Shown here one piece after another: positions 23,070 through 32,970 of a stretch of DNA of 64,000 bases (within the stretch, counting starts at the first letter, position 1; each line of letters opens with the position of its first letter). The notes under the pieces were generated by a model. The model did no database searches. It was not told the DNA's origin and saw only the letters and a program-made list of their open reading frames with translations. Source of the DNA: Oenanthe sinensis (Eukaryota > Streptophyta > Magnoliopsida > Apiales > Apiaceae); assembly GCA_028671895.1 (NCBI GenBank), contig CM053806.1, forward strand, positions 18,735,001 through 18,799,000. Reading direction: 5' to 3'. The position numbers and the translations under genes were made by a program.

Positions 23070-25370
23070 CTAGTTAGATGTTTTGAGGACCCAAATAGTT
23101 TTGGATCCTTTTCTACTAATTTTAGGAGAAACAGGCTTAATAATCTTCACCTTTGGCTTACCTGTCTCTTTTGTTGCTCTAAACTCTGGTGGAGTCTTAA
23201 CAGTGTCATACCAACTCTTATCAATAGAAGATTTTAGCTCATAAAAATTGTAATACAAATCATGACAGTCCCTACACACATATATAGAATGAAATATGCT
23301 ACCACAGTGATAACAAGGTTTCTGTGGTATGTAGTGACTTTTCAGAGTCTGAGAAGGACTAGACTCTGATTTCATCTCAATTTTTGTTTTACAATCTATA
23401 GCTAAATGGTTTTGGTTGCCACATCTATAACACTTCTTTCTAGGAGCATTAGGATCTTTTTGATAATTATTAGCCTTATTGATGCCTTCCTTACCATTCC
23501 TATTTCTCCTAGTTTTGGTGGACTCTGATAAGTTCTCTAGCCTTTCTTTCAACTTAGACTTAGACAAGTACCCTATGTTTATAATTTTATTAGAGTTATT
23601 TGCCCCTGTTTCATCTGTCTTTTTGTCAACAACAGGGGGACTATTGACAGATGAGTTTGTGGCTACAGTTTTTTCTTTAGGGATCACAAACTTGATAGGA
23701 ACAAATGTACTTTTGTCTTTAGTCTTTTTAATTTTGCTAGCTTCTTCATTGTTATCATTCTCAACAATAGGTCTTTTGTCTTGACTCTTGTCATAGCCTA
23801 GACCAGCAGTTTGACACACATTTTGATTATTGAGAATTTCTTGAACTTTTCTTCCAGAGTCTGTCCAAACTTTAAACTTAAGCCTTTCTTCTTCTAGTTC
23901 TTTCCTAACATAGTCATAGGCTTTCAAAATTTCAGTGTAGTTATGACTATATTTCTCAGAATCCTTTTTGTATTGTTCCATTAATAATAACTCAGATTCT
24001 ACATGACAATTCCTTTTAGTTAAGGTTAAATTTTCTTCTCTCAACCTTTCACTTTCACTAGTGAGAGACCTACATGTTGTCATTATTTTATTAACCTCAC
24101 TTTTCACAAACGCTATACCATCAGAGTCTAAATTAATTAAGGATTCAGGAGTAAAGATTGATACCTGAGTTTTAGGAGATGAGGGTTCTTTGAGAGACTG
24201 TGATTTTCTTGAAGAGGATGCCATCAGTGCTAGATTTTCATAATCAATTTCATCCTCTGAGCTTGAGTCTGCCCAGTCCTTTCCTGTTGATAGAAGTGCT
24301 TTTCCTTTTCCTTGATTTTTTGACTTTCTGCATTCACTGGCAAAGTGCCCCAATATTCCACAGTTGAAACATTTGACCTTTGCTTTGTCAAGTTTGATAA
24401 TTGTACTTTTGCTCTTCTCAACCTTTTCATCTTCCTTCTTGAATGATGGCCTTTTGCTAAATTTGCCAGTTCTTTTGTTGAATTTCATTCTTTTGAATTT
24501 TTTTGCAAACATAGCCATCATTTGACTTAGATCAAACTCTTCATCTGAATCAGAGTCTGTGTCAGTAGACTCTGACTCCACAGCAGCTTTACTCTTCTTT
24601 CTTGAATCCTTGATTCTTGCTTCTGTGGATGGTTCCTGTTGTTCTTTCTCAGACTCCATCAAGAGTGCCACAGATTTTGTCTTTACAGACTTCTTATTCT
24701 TTCTCTGTTGCATCTCCAAATCATATGTCTTGAGTCTGCCATACAATTCTTCTAGAGTTAGTTCATCCAAATCTCTAGCTTCCCTTATGGCTGTAGTCTT
24801 ATTGTCCCACTCTTCAGGAAGTGCTCTCAGAAACTTGGTGTTCGTATCTTCAGAATCATAAACCTTACCAAGCATAGCCATTTCATTCAAGAGTTTTGTA
24901 AACCTATCATACATCTCAGTGATAGATTCTCCATATTTTACTTCAAAGTACTCATACTCTTGAATTAGCAAAGACCTAGCATTCTTCTTGACATCTTTAG
25001 TCCCTTGACAGTGCACCTCAAGTTTTGTCCACATCTCCTTAGCAGTCTTGCATGATATGACACAGTTAGTTAGAACAGAATCCAAACTGTTAAAGAGAAT
25101 GTTCTTTGCTTTTGCCTCCTTAAGGACATTTTCCTTGTCCTCTTTTGTCCATTCAGCCTTTGGTTTCTCAACGAGGTGTTCTTCAGTTATTTTGCCTTCC
25201 TCGTTGATTTGAGGCACAATTTTTAAGGGCACAAAGGGTCCTTCATTAATCCTGTCAAGATAATCAGGGTCTGTTGCTTCCAGATGGTGCAGCATCTTAA
25301 CCTTCCAGTGGGTGAACTCGTTTCTCTTAAGCATAGGAATCTTAGAATTGCCATCTTTGTTTCCAGACAT
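23070..25370 (-). CDS. gag: Element B Gag (capsid/nucleocapsid)
   Basis: An intact 766-codon frame from ATG 25370 to TAG 23070-23072. Residues about 1-240 form the UBN2-type Copia capsid domain (FTHWKVKMLHHLEATDPDYL, ILFNSLDSVLTNCVI, TKFLRALPEEWDNKT, ELYGRLKTYDLEMQQRK). An acidic SDTDSDSDEEFDL linker follows. There are three CX2CX4HX4C zinc knuckles: CFNCGILGHFASEC (about 334-347), CYRCGNQNHLAIDC (about 647-660) and CYHCGSIFHSIYVC (about 687-700), with a coiled-coil-like segment between the first two. Gag packages the element RNA in cytoplasmic particles. Sirevirus Gag proteins are long, which fits. The start is 37 nt from the LTR edge, just past the primer site. Confidence 0.93.
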   Translation of the reverse strand: MSGNKDGNSKIPMLKRNEFTHWKVKMLHHLEATDPDYLDRINEGPFVPLKIVPQINEEGKITEEHLVEKPKAEWTKEDKENVLKEAKAKNILFNSLDSVLTNCVISCKTAKEMWTKLEVHCQGTKDVKKNARSLLIQEYEYFEVKYGESITEMYDRFTKLLNEMAMLGKVYDSEDTNTKFLRALPEEWDNKTTAIREARDLDELTLEELYGRLKTYDLEMQQRKNKKSVKTKSVALLMESEKEQQEPSTEARIKDSRKKSKAAVESESTDTDSDSDEEFDLSQMMAMFAKKFKRMKFNKRTGKFSKRPSFKKEDEKVEKSKSTIIKLDKAKVKCFNCGILGHFASECRKSKNQGKGKALLSTGKDWADSSSEDEIDYENLALMASSSRKSQSLKEPSSPKTQVSIFTPESLINLDSDGIAFVKSEVNKIMTTCRSLTSESERLREENLTLTKRNCHVESELLLMEQYKKDSEKYSHNYTEILKAYDYVRKELEEERLKFKVWTDSGRKVQEILNNQNVCQTAGLGYDKSQDKRPIVENDNNEEASKIKKTKDKSTFVPIKFVIPKEKTVATNSSVNSPPVVDKKTDETGANNSNKIINIGYLSKSKLKERLENLSESTKTRRNRNGKEGINKANNYQKDPNAPRKKCYRCGNQNHLAIDCKTKIEMKSESSPSQTLKSHYIPQKPCYHCGSIFHSIYVCRDCHDLYYNFYELKSSIDKSWYDTVKTPPEFRATKETGKPKVKIIKPVSPKISRKGSKTIWVLKTSN

Positions 25371-25392
25371 CTTTGATCGATTTTAAACGTTA

Positions 25393-25405
25393 GGCTCTGA
25401 TACCA
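25393..25405 (-). other. Element B primer-binding site, initiator tRNA-Met
   Basis: In sense the sequence is TGGTATCAGAGCC, two bases after the 5' LTR. It matches the 3' end complement of plant initiator tRNA-Met, the usual Copia primer. Its TCAGAGCCT differs by one base from the TCAGAGTCT motif spread over the element. Confidence 0.9.
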
Positions 25406-25407
25406 AT

Positions 25408-26150
25408 TGTTTTCCCAGTCGTACAAGTAGAAGGGGGGGTTGAATACTTGTATGTCTTTTCTGCCCGATTTAAAATCAAATTAAGAACAAATTCAAATAC
25501 AAAAATATGAATAAGTACTGTTTTGTATTATTGATCGGTGAATACAAAACTCTCCTAGGGTGTACACAAACCCTAGCAGCTTCTCTGTGTTTATCACAGC
25601 AACTCTCTCTATCTCTATGCTCTCACAAAATTTCACTCAGATAATTATACTTCGACTTCCACTCTTTACAATTAGGTTACATAGAGTTTATATAGAGAGC
25701 TGCCTATCAACTAATAACAGAAAGATAAATTACAATAGGAATAAAATTCCTAATTATTAGTTGACAGTTTCCTTCTAGAATTCTCTTTCTTTCCCATAGC
25801 ATATCTGCAATATATTTATCTTGATCTTCGAAGACTTTCCATTCCTATGATCTTCTTCCAAATTTATCCTCAACTGTATAGACTCTGAAATCTTCAGACT
25901 CTGAAATCTTCAGACTCTGATGATCTTCAGACTCTGATCACATGTAGACTCTGATAGTCTATAGACTCTGATCACCTTCCAGACTCTGGTTTCACTTTCT
26001 ACAGAAATTCTTCCAAGTATAAATAACATGAATATTGACTATCTAGACTCTGATTATACATTTCAGAGACTAGAAAGACTTATTACAGATAAACTAATCT
26101 AGACCCTGTTCTAGTATTTTGTACATCATCAAATGAATATATCCCTAACA
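25408..26150 (-). repeat. Element B 5' LTR
   Basis: A 743-bp LTR with the same ends as 13483-14209 and a TATA box at 25687-25694 in sense. It carries one extra 16-bp unit (AGACTCTGAAATCTTC, 25880-25911) compared with the 3' LTR, which accounts exactly for the length difference. This LTR would drive transcription of element B. Confidence 0.93.
25880..26053 (-). promoter_or_regulatory. AGACTCTGA array in element B 5' LTR U3
   Basis: Exact AGACTCTGA copies start at 25880, 25896, 25912, 25929, 25946, 25963 and 26045, with AGACTCTGG at 25981. They are spaced 16-18 bp apart in the main block, lie in one orientation, and sit about 190 bp upstream of the TATA box in sense. Candidate enhancer or binding array for an unknown factor. 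Confidence 0.7.
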
Positions 26151-28776
26151 TCACCAGTATCTTGATCCAGCTTAGTTGCAGTAGCCATAGGAGTTGTAGC
26201 AGATGCAGAGTCTTGCATTTGAAACTTTGTGAGTAAATTTCTTGTATATTTTGACTGACTTATGAAAATGCCTTCATCAGTCAACTTCACTTGCAAGCCC
26301 AAGAAATAGCTCATCTCTTCCATCATACTCATTTGATACTTGGACTGTATTAGCTTTGAAAATCTTTCACAGAGTTTCTCATTAGTAGATCCAAATATAA
26401 TATCATCAACATATATTTGAACTAGTAATAAGCCATTACCCTGATTTCTTTAAAACACAATGGTACCTCTTGTGAAACCACTTTCAAGCAGAAAATGAGC
26501 TAGTGTTTCATACCAGGCTCTTGGAGCTTGCTTGAGTCCATACAAGGCTTTATCCAACCTGTAGACATGATTTGGATATTTTAGATTGACAAAGCCAGAA
26601 GGCTATTCAACATATACCTCCTTCTCAAGCTCACCATTTAGAAATGCACTTTTAACATCCATCTGTTATAATTTAAACTTCTGGTGTGCCACATAAATAA
26701 GAAAGATTCTAATTGTTTCATGTCTAGCTACAGGTGCAAAAGTTTCATCATAGTCAATACCTTCCTGTTGAGAGTAGCCTTTGGCAACTAGTCTTACTTT
26801 GTTCCTTGTTATGATTCCATTAGAGTCTGTCTTGTTTCTGAACACCCATTTTGTGCTAACAATGGATCTGTTCTTTGGTCTTGGAACAAGAGTCCAAACT
26901 TCATTTCTTTTAAACTCATTCAATTCTTCCTGCATTGTAGTAACCCAGTCTGCATCCTTCAGGGCATCTTCAACTTTCTTTGGCTCTGTTTGAGAAAGAA
27001 AATTATGATAGAGACATTCATTATGAGTAGCTTTCCTTGTCTGTGCTCCACTTTCTAGATCACCAATTATCAAGCCAAGTGTATGATCTTTAGTCCATTT
27101 CCTTGGACGAGGAAGATTTCTCGAGCTAGATGCTCCCCCATGATCTGTGTCATCATAGTATGATTTCTCAGTGAATGCTGATGCTCCCCTTGAATTTGTA
27201 CTAACCTCAGAGTTTAATTGATTAGAGTGTGACCCTTCAGAGTTTGTCTTTGTCAAGGATTGGTCAAATTCTGATATTTCAATGACTGATATTGGTTTTA
27301 TATTTTCTGTAGAAGATTGATGTTGCTCCCCTCAACATGTACAGAATCTTCTATTACTGTGTCATTTTCATCAGAGTTTGGAGAGTCTGAGTTTGAATCA
27401 TCAAAGTTTGTGTCTTATTGACCTTTAAGCAGTTCATTTTCAAAACTCATAGATTTCTGAGCTTCTTCATCATGTAATCCTGTTATCTTTGTTTCATCAA
27501 AAGAGACATGTATAGATTCCATGATTACCTTGGTTATCAGATTAAACACTTTGAATGCATTTGAAGTTTTGGAAGTTGTTGATAACCAACAAAAATACCT
27601 TCATCTACTTTGAGTTCAAAATTTTTAAACTACTCAGGATGTGTTTTAAGAACAAAACACTTACGTCCAAATATGTGAAAGTATTTCATATTTGGCTTCG
27701 TTTCCTTCATCATTTCATATGGAGTCATTCCATGCTTATTTATCAAGGTACAATTCTGAGTAATGAATGCATTATTTACAGCTTCTGCCTAGAAGTAAGT
27801 AGGAAGCTTTGCTCCTTCCAATATTGTTCTAGCAGCTTCAATGAGAGTTCTGTTCTTTCTCTCAACTACACCATTTTATTGAGGTATACCAGGTGCTGAG
27901 AATTGCTGAGTGATTCCTTTGGTTGAACAAAATTCCTTCATTGCAGAGTTCTTAAACTCTGTTCGATTATCACTCCTTAGAATCTTTACCTTGAGTGGTG
28001 ATCCATTCTCAATCATAACAATGTGATCAAAAATGATTTCAACTGTTTCATCCTTTTTGTGTAAGAAATACACCTAGGTAAATATTGTGTAGTCATCTAC
28101 TATCACTAGAGTATATTTCTTCTTTCCAATAGATATTACGTTGACAGGGCCAAACAGATCAAGATGCAATATATGAAAAGGTTCAATAGAATTTTCAGTC
28201 TTGCTCTTGAAAGATGTTTTCTTTTGTTTTGCCTTCTGACAAGAATCACAGAGTCCATTAGGATGAAACTGAACTTTAGGAAGACCTCTTACTAGATCCT
28301 TCTTGAACAACTCATTTGTATTTCCAAAGTTCAAGTGACACAGCTTCTTGTGTCAATTCTAACTTTCCAAAGATGATGTTTTTCAAAGTAAGCAAGTTAA
28401 GGGACCATCAGAGTTTATCTCCAAGCAAGCTTCAAATAAATTAGTATGTCTGTGACTAGTTAAAACCACTTTACCAGTCTTTTTTCTTTTGACTTCACAA
28501 TGTGTTTCATGAAATTCCACAGAATAACCTCTTTCTATCATTTGACTCACACTCAAGAGATTGTGTTTGAGTCCTTCAACCAGAGCTACATTTTTCAATG
28601 ATGACATTTCCAATCACAATATTGCCATATCCCAGTGTTCTTCCTATGTTGCCATCTCCATAAGATACAACTGGGCCAGCCTTCTCCTCAAACTCTGAAA
28701 GCGAGGATTTGTTTCCAGTCATGTGTGCAGAACATCCACTATCAATTACTAGGATATTTTTCCTGTTTCCCTGCAA
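26151..28776 (-). pseudogene. Element A pol, 5' part: protease, integrase, most of RT
   Basis: These are the remains of the Copia polyprotein upstream of the B insertion. Readable pieces are protease LVIDSGCSAHMTGNK (28776-28576), integrase zinc region and core start (28334-28074, LDLFGPVNVISIGKK), integrase core SDNRTEFKNSAMKEF (28073-27876), IN-RT linker plus RT start (27256-26666, [20 protein letters not shown]), and RT up to [18 protein letters not shown] (26332-26151). The catalytic YVDD area near 26400 is in a damaged frame. Many stops and frameshifts are present. One stop replaces a conserved Trp after FT at 28074-28076, the same codon that is a stop in element B at 22348-22350. Confidence 0.85.
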
Positions 28777-28789
28777 TCATATATGCAAC

Positions 28790-31067
28790 TTAATTAGAGG
28801 CTTTCAAGACCCAAATAAGTTTGGATCCTTTCTTTTTAAAATCGTTAACTTTTGCAGCAGAAGAAACTTTATCAAAGTTTAAGTTAATAGAGTTTGCATT
28901 TTCAGAGTTTGTTCTTCTTCTATCAACTTTTACAACATACTTTTTTTTAGCAACATAATTAGAAGAAACATGAGTTTTATTCAAATGAGGCAAAAGTTCA
29001 TAGTAGTTCAAATATAGACTATGATATTCTTTACATGTATACATAGAATGTCATAAACTATCACAGTGAAAACAAGGATTTTTTGGTCTATATCTAGTAT
29101 GTTTCCTATCTCCTGATCTAGGTCTTTCAGGTTCCTTCTTTTTATTCTGACTGCAGTCAATAGCAAGATGATTAGAATTTCCACATGTGAAACAGGTTTT
29201 TCTAGGAGCATTAAGAATATTATTATAATCATTATCCTTAGAAATTTCTACTTTCCCATTTCTATTCTTCTTAACTCTCTGAGGCTTGTTTTTATTAGTG
29301 ACATATTTCAACCTTTCCTTAAGTTGCTTCTAAGAGAGTAACTCAACATTGATTGATTTATTCTCAGACACACTATTCTTTTTGATTTTGTGATTATTAG
29401 AGCATTTATCAGAAGTGTCCTTTTCATTACTGGCTCTAACAAAGTTAACATGTTTACTCAAATTTTCTTTTATTCCTGTGTGTGTCTTATCATTCTTAGC
29501 ATTTTTCTCCTTGTCAAATTCATAACCTAGAGCAGATGTCCAATTCTTGTCAGAAATAATTTCTTGGACTTTCTTGCCAGAGTTTGTCCAAATTCTGAAA
29601 GTCTCCTTTTCTTTGGTTATCTCTTCTTTTAAATAAGTGACATGTATTTCTAGCTGAGTTTGCATGTGAATTGCATTCTCACAGTATTTTTTAGTGTTAA
29701 GCATGTGTACAAGTTCAGATTCAAGAAAATCATTCTTAGCAGACAGATTTTGAATTTCGGACTTTAATCTTTCATTTTTAAGAGATTGTGTTTTAAAACT
29801 AACATTCAAGGTTTGAAGGAAAGACTTTAACTCATAAAAATTTTCAGTATCTATATTGAAGACAAAGTCTGGTACCTTGTAAGAGTATGAGATGGGGGCA
29901 TTAGTGTGTGCCATTAGAGCATAGCTTGTTTCTTCTTAAAAGTCTTAGGAATCCATTCAATCTTTCTTGGAGGTTATGAGTGCTTTCTCAGATTCCTTGC
30001 TTTTGCACTCAGTAGAAAAGTGCCCCATCTTGTTACACTTGTCACACTTTACCTTTGACTTGTCAAGTTTTTTTGACTTCACATCTCTGTCTTCTCTCTT
30101 CCTGAATCCATCTTTATTTTTAGATTCTCTAGACTTCTTTTGGAAGTTTTCTTGATTTCTGAACTTCCTATACTTCATCTTTTTAAAGCCTTTGACGATC
30201 ATAGAAACCATCTCCATCATGTCAGAGTTTTTGGATTTATCAGAGTTTGCATTAGAGTCTGCCTCAAACTCTGATTCACGGTTCTCCTTAACCATCACAT
30301 TTTTTCCTTTTCTTATTGAGACTTTTAAGACCTTTTCTCTTGGTTCTTCAATCTTAGTCTCAGCATTCAAGGCAACAGACTTTTCCTTGACACTCTTCCT
30401 ATTCTTCTAACTCCAAGTCATGAGTCTTCAGCCTTCCATACACTTCATCTAGAGACATGTCTTCCAGATCAGCCCTGTCTCTTATCAAAGATGTTTGTAA
30501 ATCCCATTCTTCAGGAAGAGTCCTTAGAAATTTGGTGTTTAAATCATCATTATCATACACCTTGTCAACGAAAGCTAAATTATTTAACAGAGTGATGAAT
30601 CTGTCATAAGTATTAATAAGAGACTCATTTTGTTTAACATCAAAGTATTTATATTCTTGAATAAGAATAGTTCTCTTGTTCTTTTTGATCTCTCTGGTTC
30701 CTTGAAATTGAACCTTTAGTGCATCCTAAATTTCTTTAGCAGTCTTGCAAGCAATTACCCTGTTTGACATTACAGAGTCAAGACTGTTATGCAAGATGTT
30801 TCTAACTTTTGTATCTTTGAGAACTTCATGTTTCTCTTCATTAGTCCACTCTTTTTTGTCCTTCAGAGTGTATTGTTTAAGAACTTGTCTTCCTTCCACT
30901 ACAGTTGGTGGAACTAATTATGTTGGCAAATACTGACCTTCATTGATCCTGTCTAGATAGTCAGAATTTGTGGCTTCCAAGAACATCAACATCTTTACCC
31001 TCCATGTAGGGTATTCAGCCTTCTTCAAGATTAGAATCCTTATGCTTTCATACTTATTTCCAGACAT
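28790..31067 (-). pseudogene. Element A gag remnant
   Basis: The decayed frame begins at an ATG at 31067 (MSGNKYESIRI...) and contains the capsid words AEYPTWRVKMLMFLEAT and LHNSLDSVMSNRVIACK in a frame with several stops. Downstream are CDKCNKMGHFSTEC, CFTCGNSNHLAIDC and a third knuckle start CFHCDSL, so the three-knuckle layout of element B Gag is shared. It ends with LIWVLKASN and a stop (28790-28792), as in B. No functional product is expected. Confidence 0.8.
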
Positions 31068-31103
31068 TGTTTTTCAGATCTTGAAGGTTAAAACAAACCG
31101 CCT

Positions 31104-31115
31104 ACTCTAATACCA
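31104..31115 (-). other. Element A primer-binding site (mutated)
   Basis: In sense the sequence is TGGTATTAGAGT, two changes from the tRNA-Met site TGGTATCAGAGC. It lies two bases after the 5' LTR. Both changes are G/C to A/T transitions. Confidence 0.75.
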
Positions 31116-31117
31116 AT

Positions 31118-31603
31118 TATTACCCGGATAATGAACTATTATAGAAGGCGGTTGAATATAATAGTACCAAACAATCGACTTTAGAACATAAGTATATAAA
31201 AGATGAACTGTTTGTATTAACTTTAACAAACTTAATACAAGATTCTATCAAGAAATCAGATGTTCTTAAGAGCTTCTAGGTTATAAGAATGATATAACTT
31301 GAACGATACATCAATGTAAACCTAAACATGTGTTTATATAGTACACAACTACCTATCTAATTACAGCAAATATAATGATCAATAAATACAAATATACGAT
31401 TTCCATCATTATCCTCCTAAAAGATAGCTTTCATAAAGGCAATAGACTTTCACTCTAACACTTCCTTTTTTATCTCCAATCATCTCCTGATTTGTCAAAC
31501 CAAACTTTGACCAACATAGATTCTATCGGTTAGCAAACTCTGATTGAGTAAACTCTGATGACGTCAGATAAACTCTGGCATCTTTAGTTCTTCATATCTA
31601 ACA
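31118..31603 (-). repeat. Element A 5' LTR
   Basis: A 486-bp LTR; the outer TG of the reverse-complement end is mutated to TA at 31118-31119. The TATA box is at 31333-31340 in sense, AAACTCTGA-type motifs at 31501-31580, and TGACGTCA at 31559-31566. It is shorter than the 3' LTR partly because the extra TCTGTCTGATAAAC unit near the outer end is missing. Confidence 0.85.
31501..31580 (-). promoter_or_regulatory. AAACTCTGA cluster with TGACGTCA in element A 5' LTR
   Basis: CAAACTTTGA, CAAACTCTGATT, TAAACTCTGATG and TAAACTCTGG, with TGACGTCA (31559-31566) embedded between two copies. TGACGTCA is the classic palindromic site of bZIP factors (TGA/CREB type). The layout is repeated in element C (45696-45787) and in the A 3' LTR (7153-7245). 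Confidence 0.6.
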
Positions 31604-31608
31604 TACTT
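31604..31608. other. Right target-site duplication of element A (TACTT)
   Basis: An exact copy of 6730-6734, directly after the 5' LTR end ATATCTAACA. Confidence 0.85.
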
Positions 31609-32970
31609 AATCAAATCTTATGATTTTTTTGAAAATACAATATTTTATTAACATTAATTTGTATACATTTTAAAAACATGTAATTGGTCATTTTGAAGAG
31701 CATTGAGGTTAACTGTAAAATACATACACCCTAACACTTAACAGAATCTAAAATCATATACCATAAAACTTAATAACTTAGTAAAATATAAATAAATTGG
31801 TTAATCATATTGTAACACAAAATTATGAAAGATCGACCATAGAACATCTACTAGAATTTTGCAATATCAACACAAAATCTTTACAAAATTTGGAATGCAA
31901 TCAAACCATCGTAGAAACCCTCTGCAAGTCTGTAACCTCAGTGCTCTCCATACAATAGAATCGAGTTTTAAATACTCCACTATATTTAGACCAAACCTCA
32001 AGAACACAAAGATCACAACAGAGATGATGCAGAGCAACTCAGCAAAACACCATCACCAACAATCCATACAAAGAAATTACAACATGGAAACTTTGCTAGA
32101 GAACCCACAAAAATAAATAACTCCCACTTGCAAAGCTTCCCCATTGTAGATTTTGGTCGAAGGAACAATAAGTGCAGGTTTGGGACAAAGATCCACATGA
32201 TACTTTGATAACTCATGTCACTAGCTCCACATCTTTCATTCGCCATATCTGACTTTTAAAACCATACATATACTCATAATACCAAATTCTCACTACCTTT
32301 TTAATACTGTCTTCCCCCCACTTCATCCCAATACCCAGAGCAAACCTGTAAAAACCTCACAATGGGACTCCCTTCACTTGTAATTCTAACCCTTATAACC
32401 CCATCTGCACATAGCTAAATAATTAAATCTCATAGCCAAATTTCATAGAGCCATCTTTTCTGGGATCCACTTTAACATAATAAAATTCATCCTAAAATCC
32501 ATGACACCCCGGAAATTACTTGCACAACACTTAATAGGTTCCAGCATCAAGAATGCAATACCAATCATACTACCTCTAGGACATCTGCCACATCTGGGAC
32601 TTATAGTAGGACCTTTGCAACCCCCTCCCCGAGAATTTTAGTTAGTGGAACACTTTGCAGAAATTTAGTTAAACACTTTGCAGAATCTGGATGAAACTCA
32701 AAACTATACAAGAATTATCGAATCCCTCCATTCAAAATATTGCTGGTTCGATTCCCATTTGAAAAAGTGTATTCAGTATTCAGAATCGTGTTCTGTAATT
32801 ACATGATACAAAAAATTATGATGACTCTGCAACGACAATGATGCCAATTTTGATTCTGCAATGATGATTATGACAATGATGATTCTGTAACCACACTGAT
32901 ATATGCTTCTGGAATATGTGACAGTCATATTTGAACGACAACAAATTTGGCTTGAATCATATCAAGAAAT

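Larger units (their letters stand above)
13483..26150 (-). mobile_element. Element B: full-length Sirevirus-like Ty1/Copia, nested in A
   Basis: The element spans 12,668 bp with two LTRs (727 and 743 bp), perfect TSD TCACC, a tRNA-Met primer site (25393-25405), a purine-rich tract (14211-14219), an intact gag frame, a pol with two stops, and a long third ORF. By eye the LTRs differ by about nine substitutions and one 16-bp indel, so the insertion is much younger than host element A. It lies on the same strand as A. Autonomy is lost because pol and the third ORF carry breaks. Confidence 0.93.
6735..31603 (-). mobile_element. Element A: decayed Sirevirus-like Ty1/Copia retrotransposon
   Basis: A complete but decayed element on the minus strand with LTRs at 31118-31603 (5') and 6735-7269 (3') and TSD TACTT. 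In sense order it holds an initiator tRNA-Met-type primer site, gag, protease/integrase/RT/RNase H, a spacer, and an about 1.6-kilocodon extra ORF. Element B (13483-26150) is inserted in the RT/RNase H part. Removing B and one TSD copy makes the flanks contiguous and collinear with element C. Element-derived DNA without B is about 12.2 kb. Sirevirus affinity rests on the RT/RNase H motifs, the long multi-knuckle gag and the additional ORF after pol. Confidence 0.85.
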
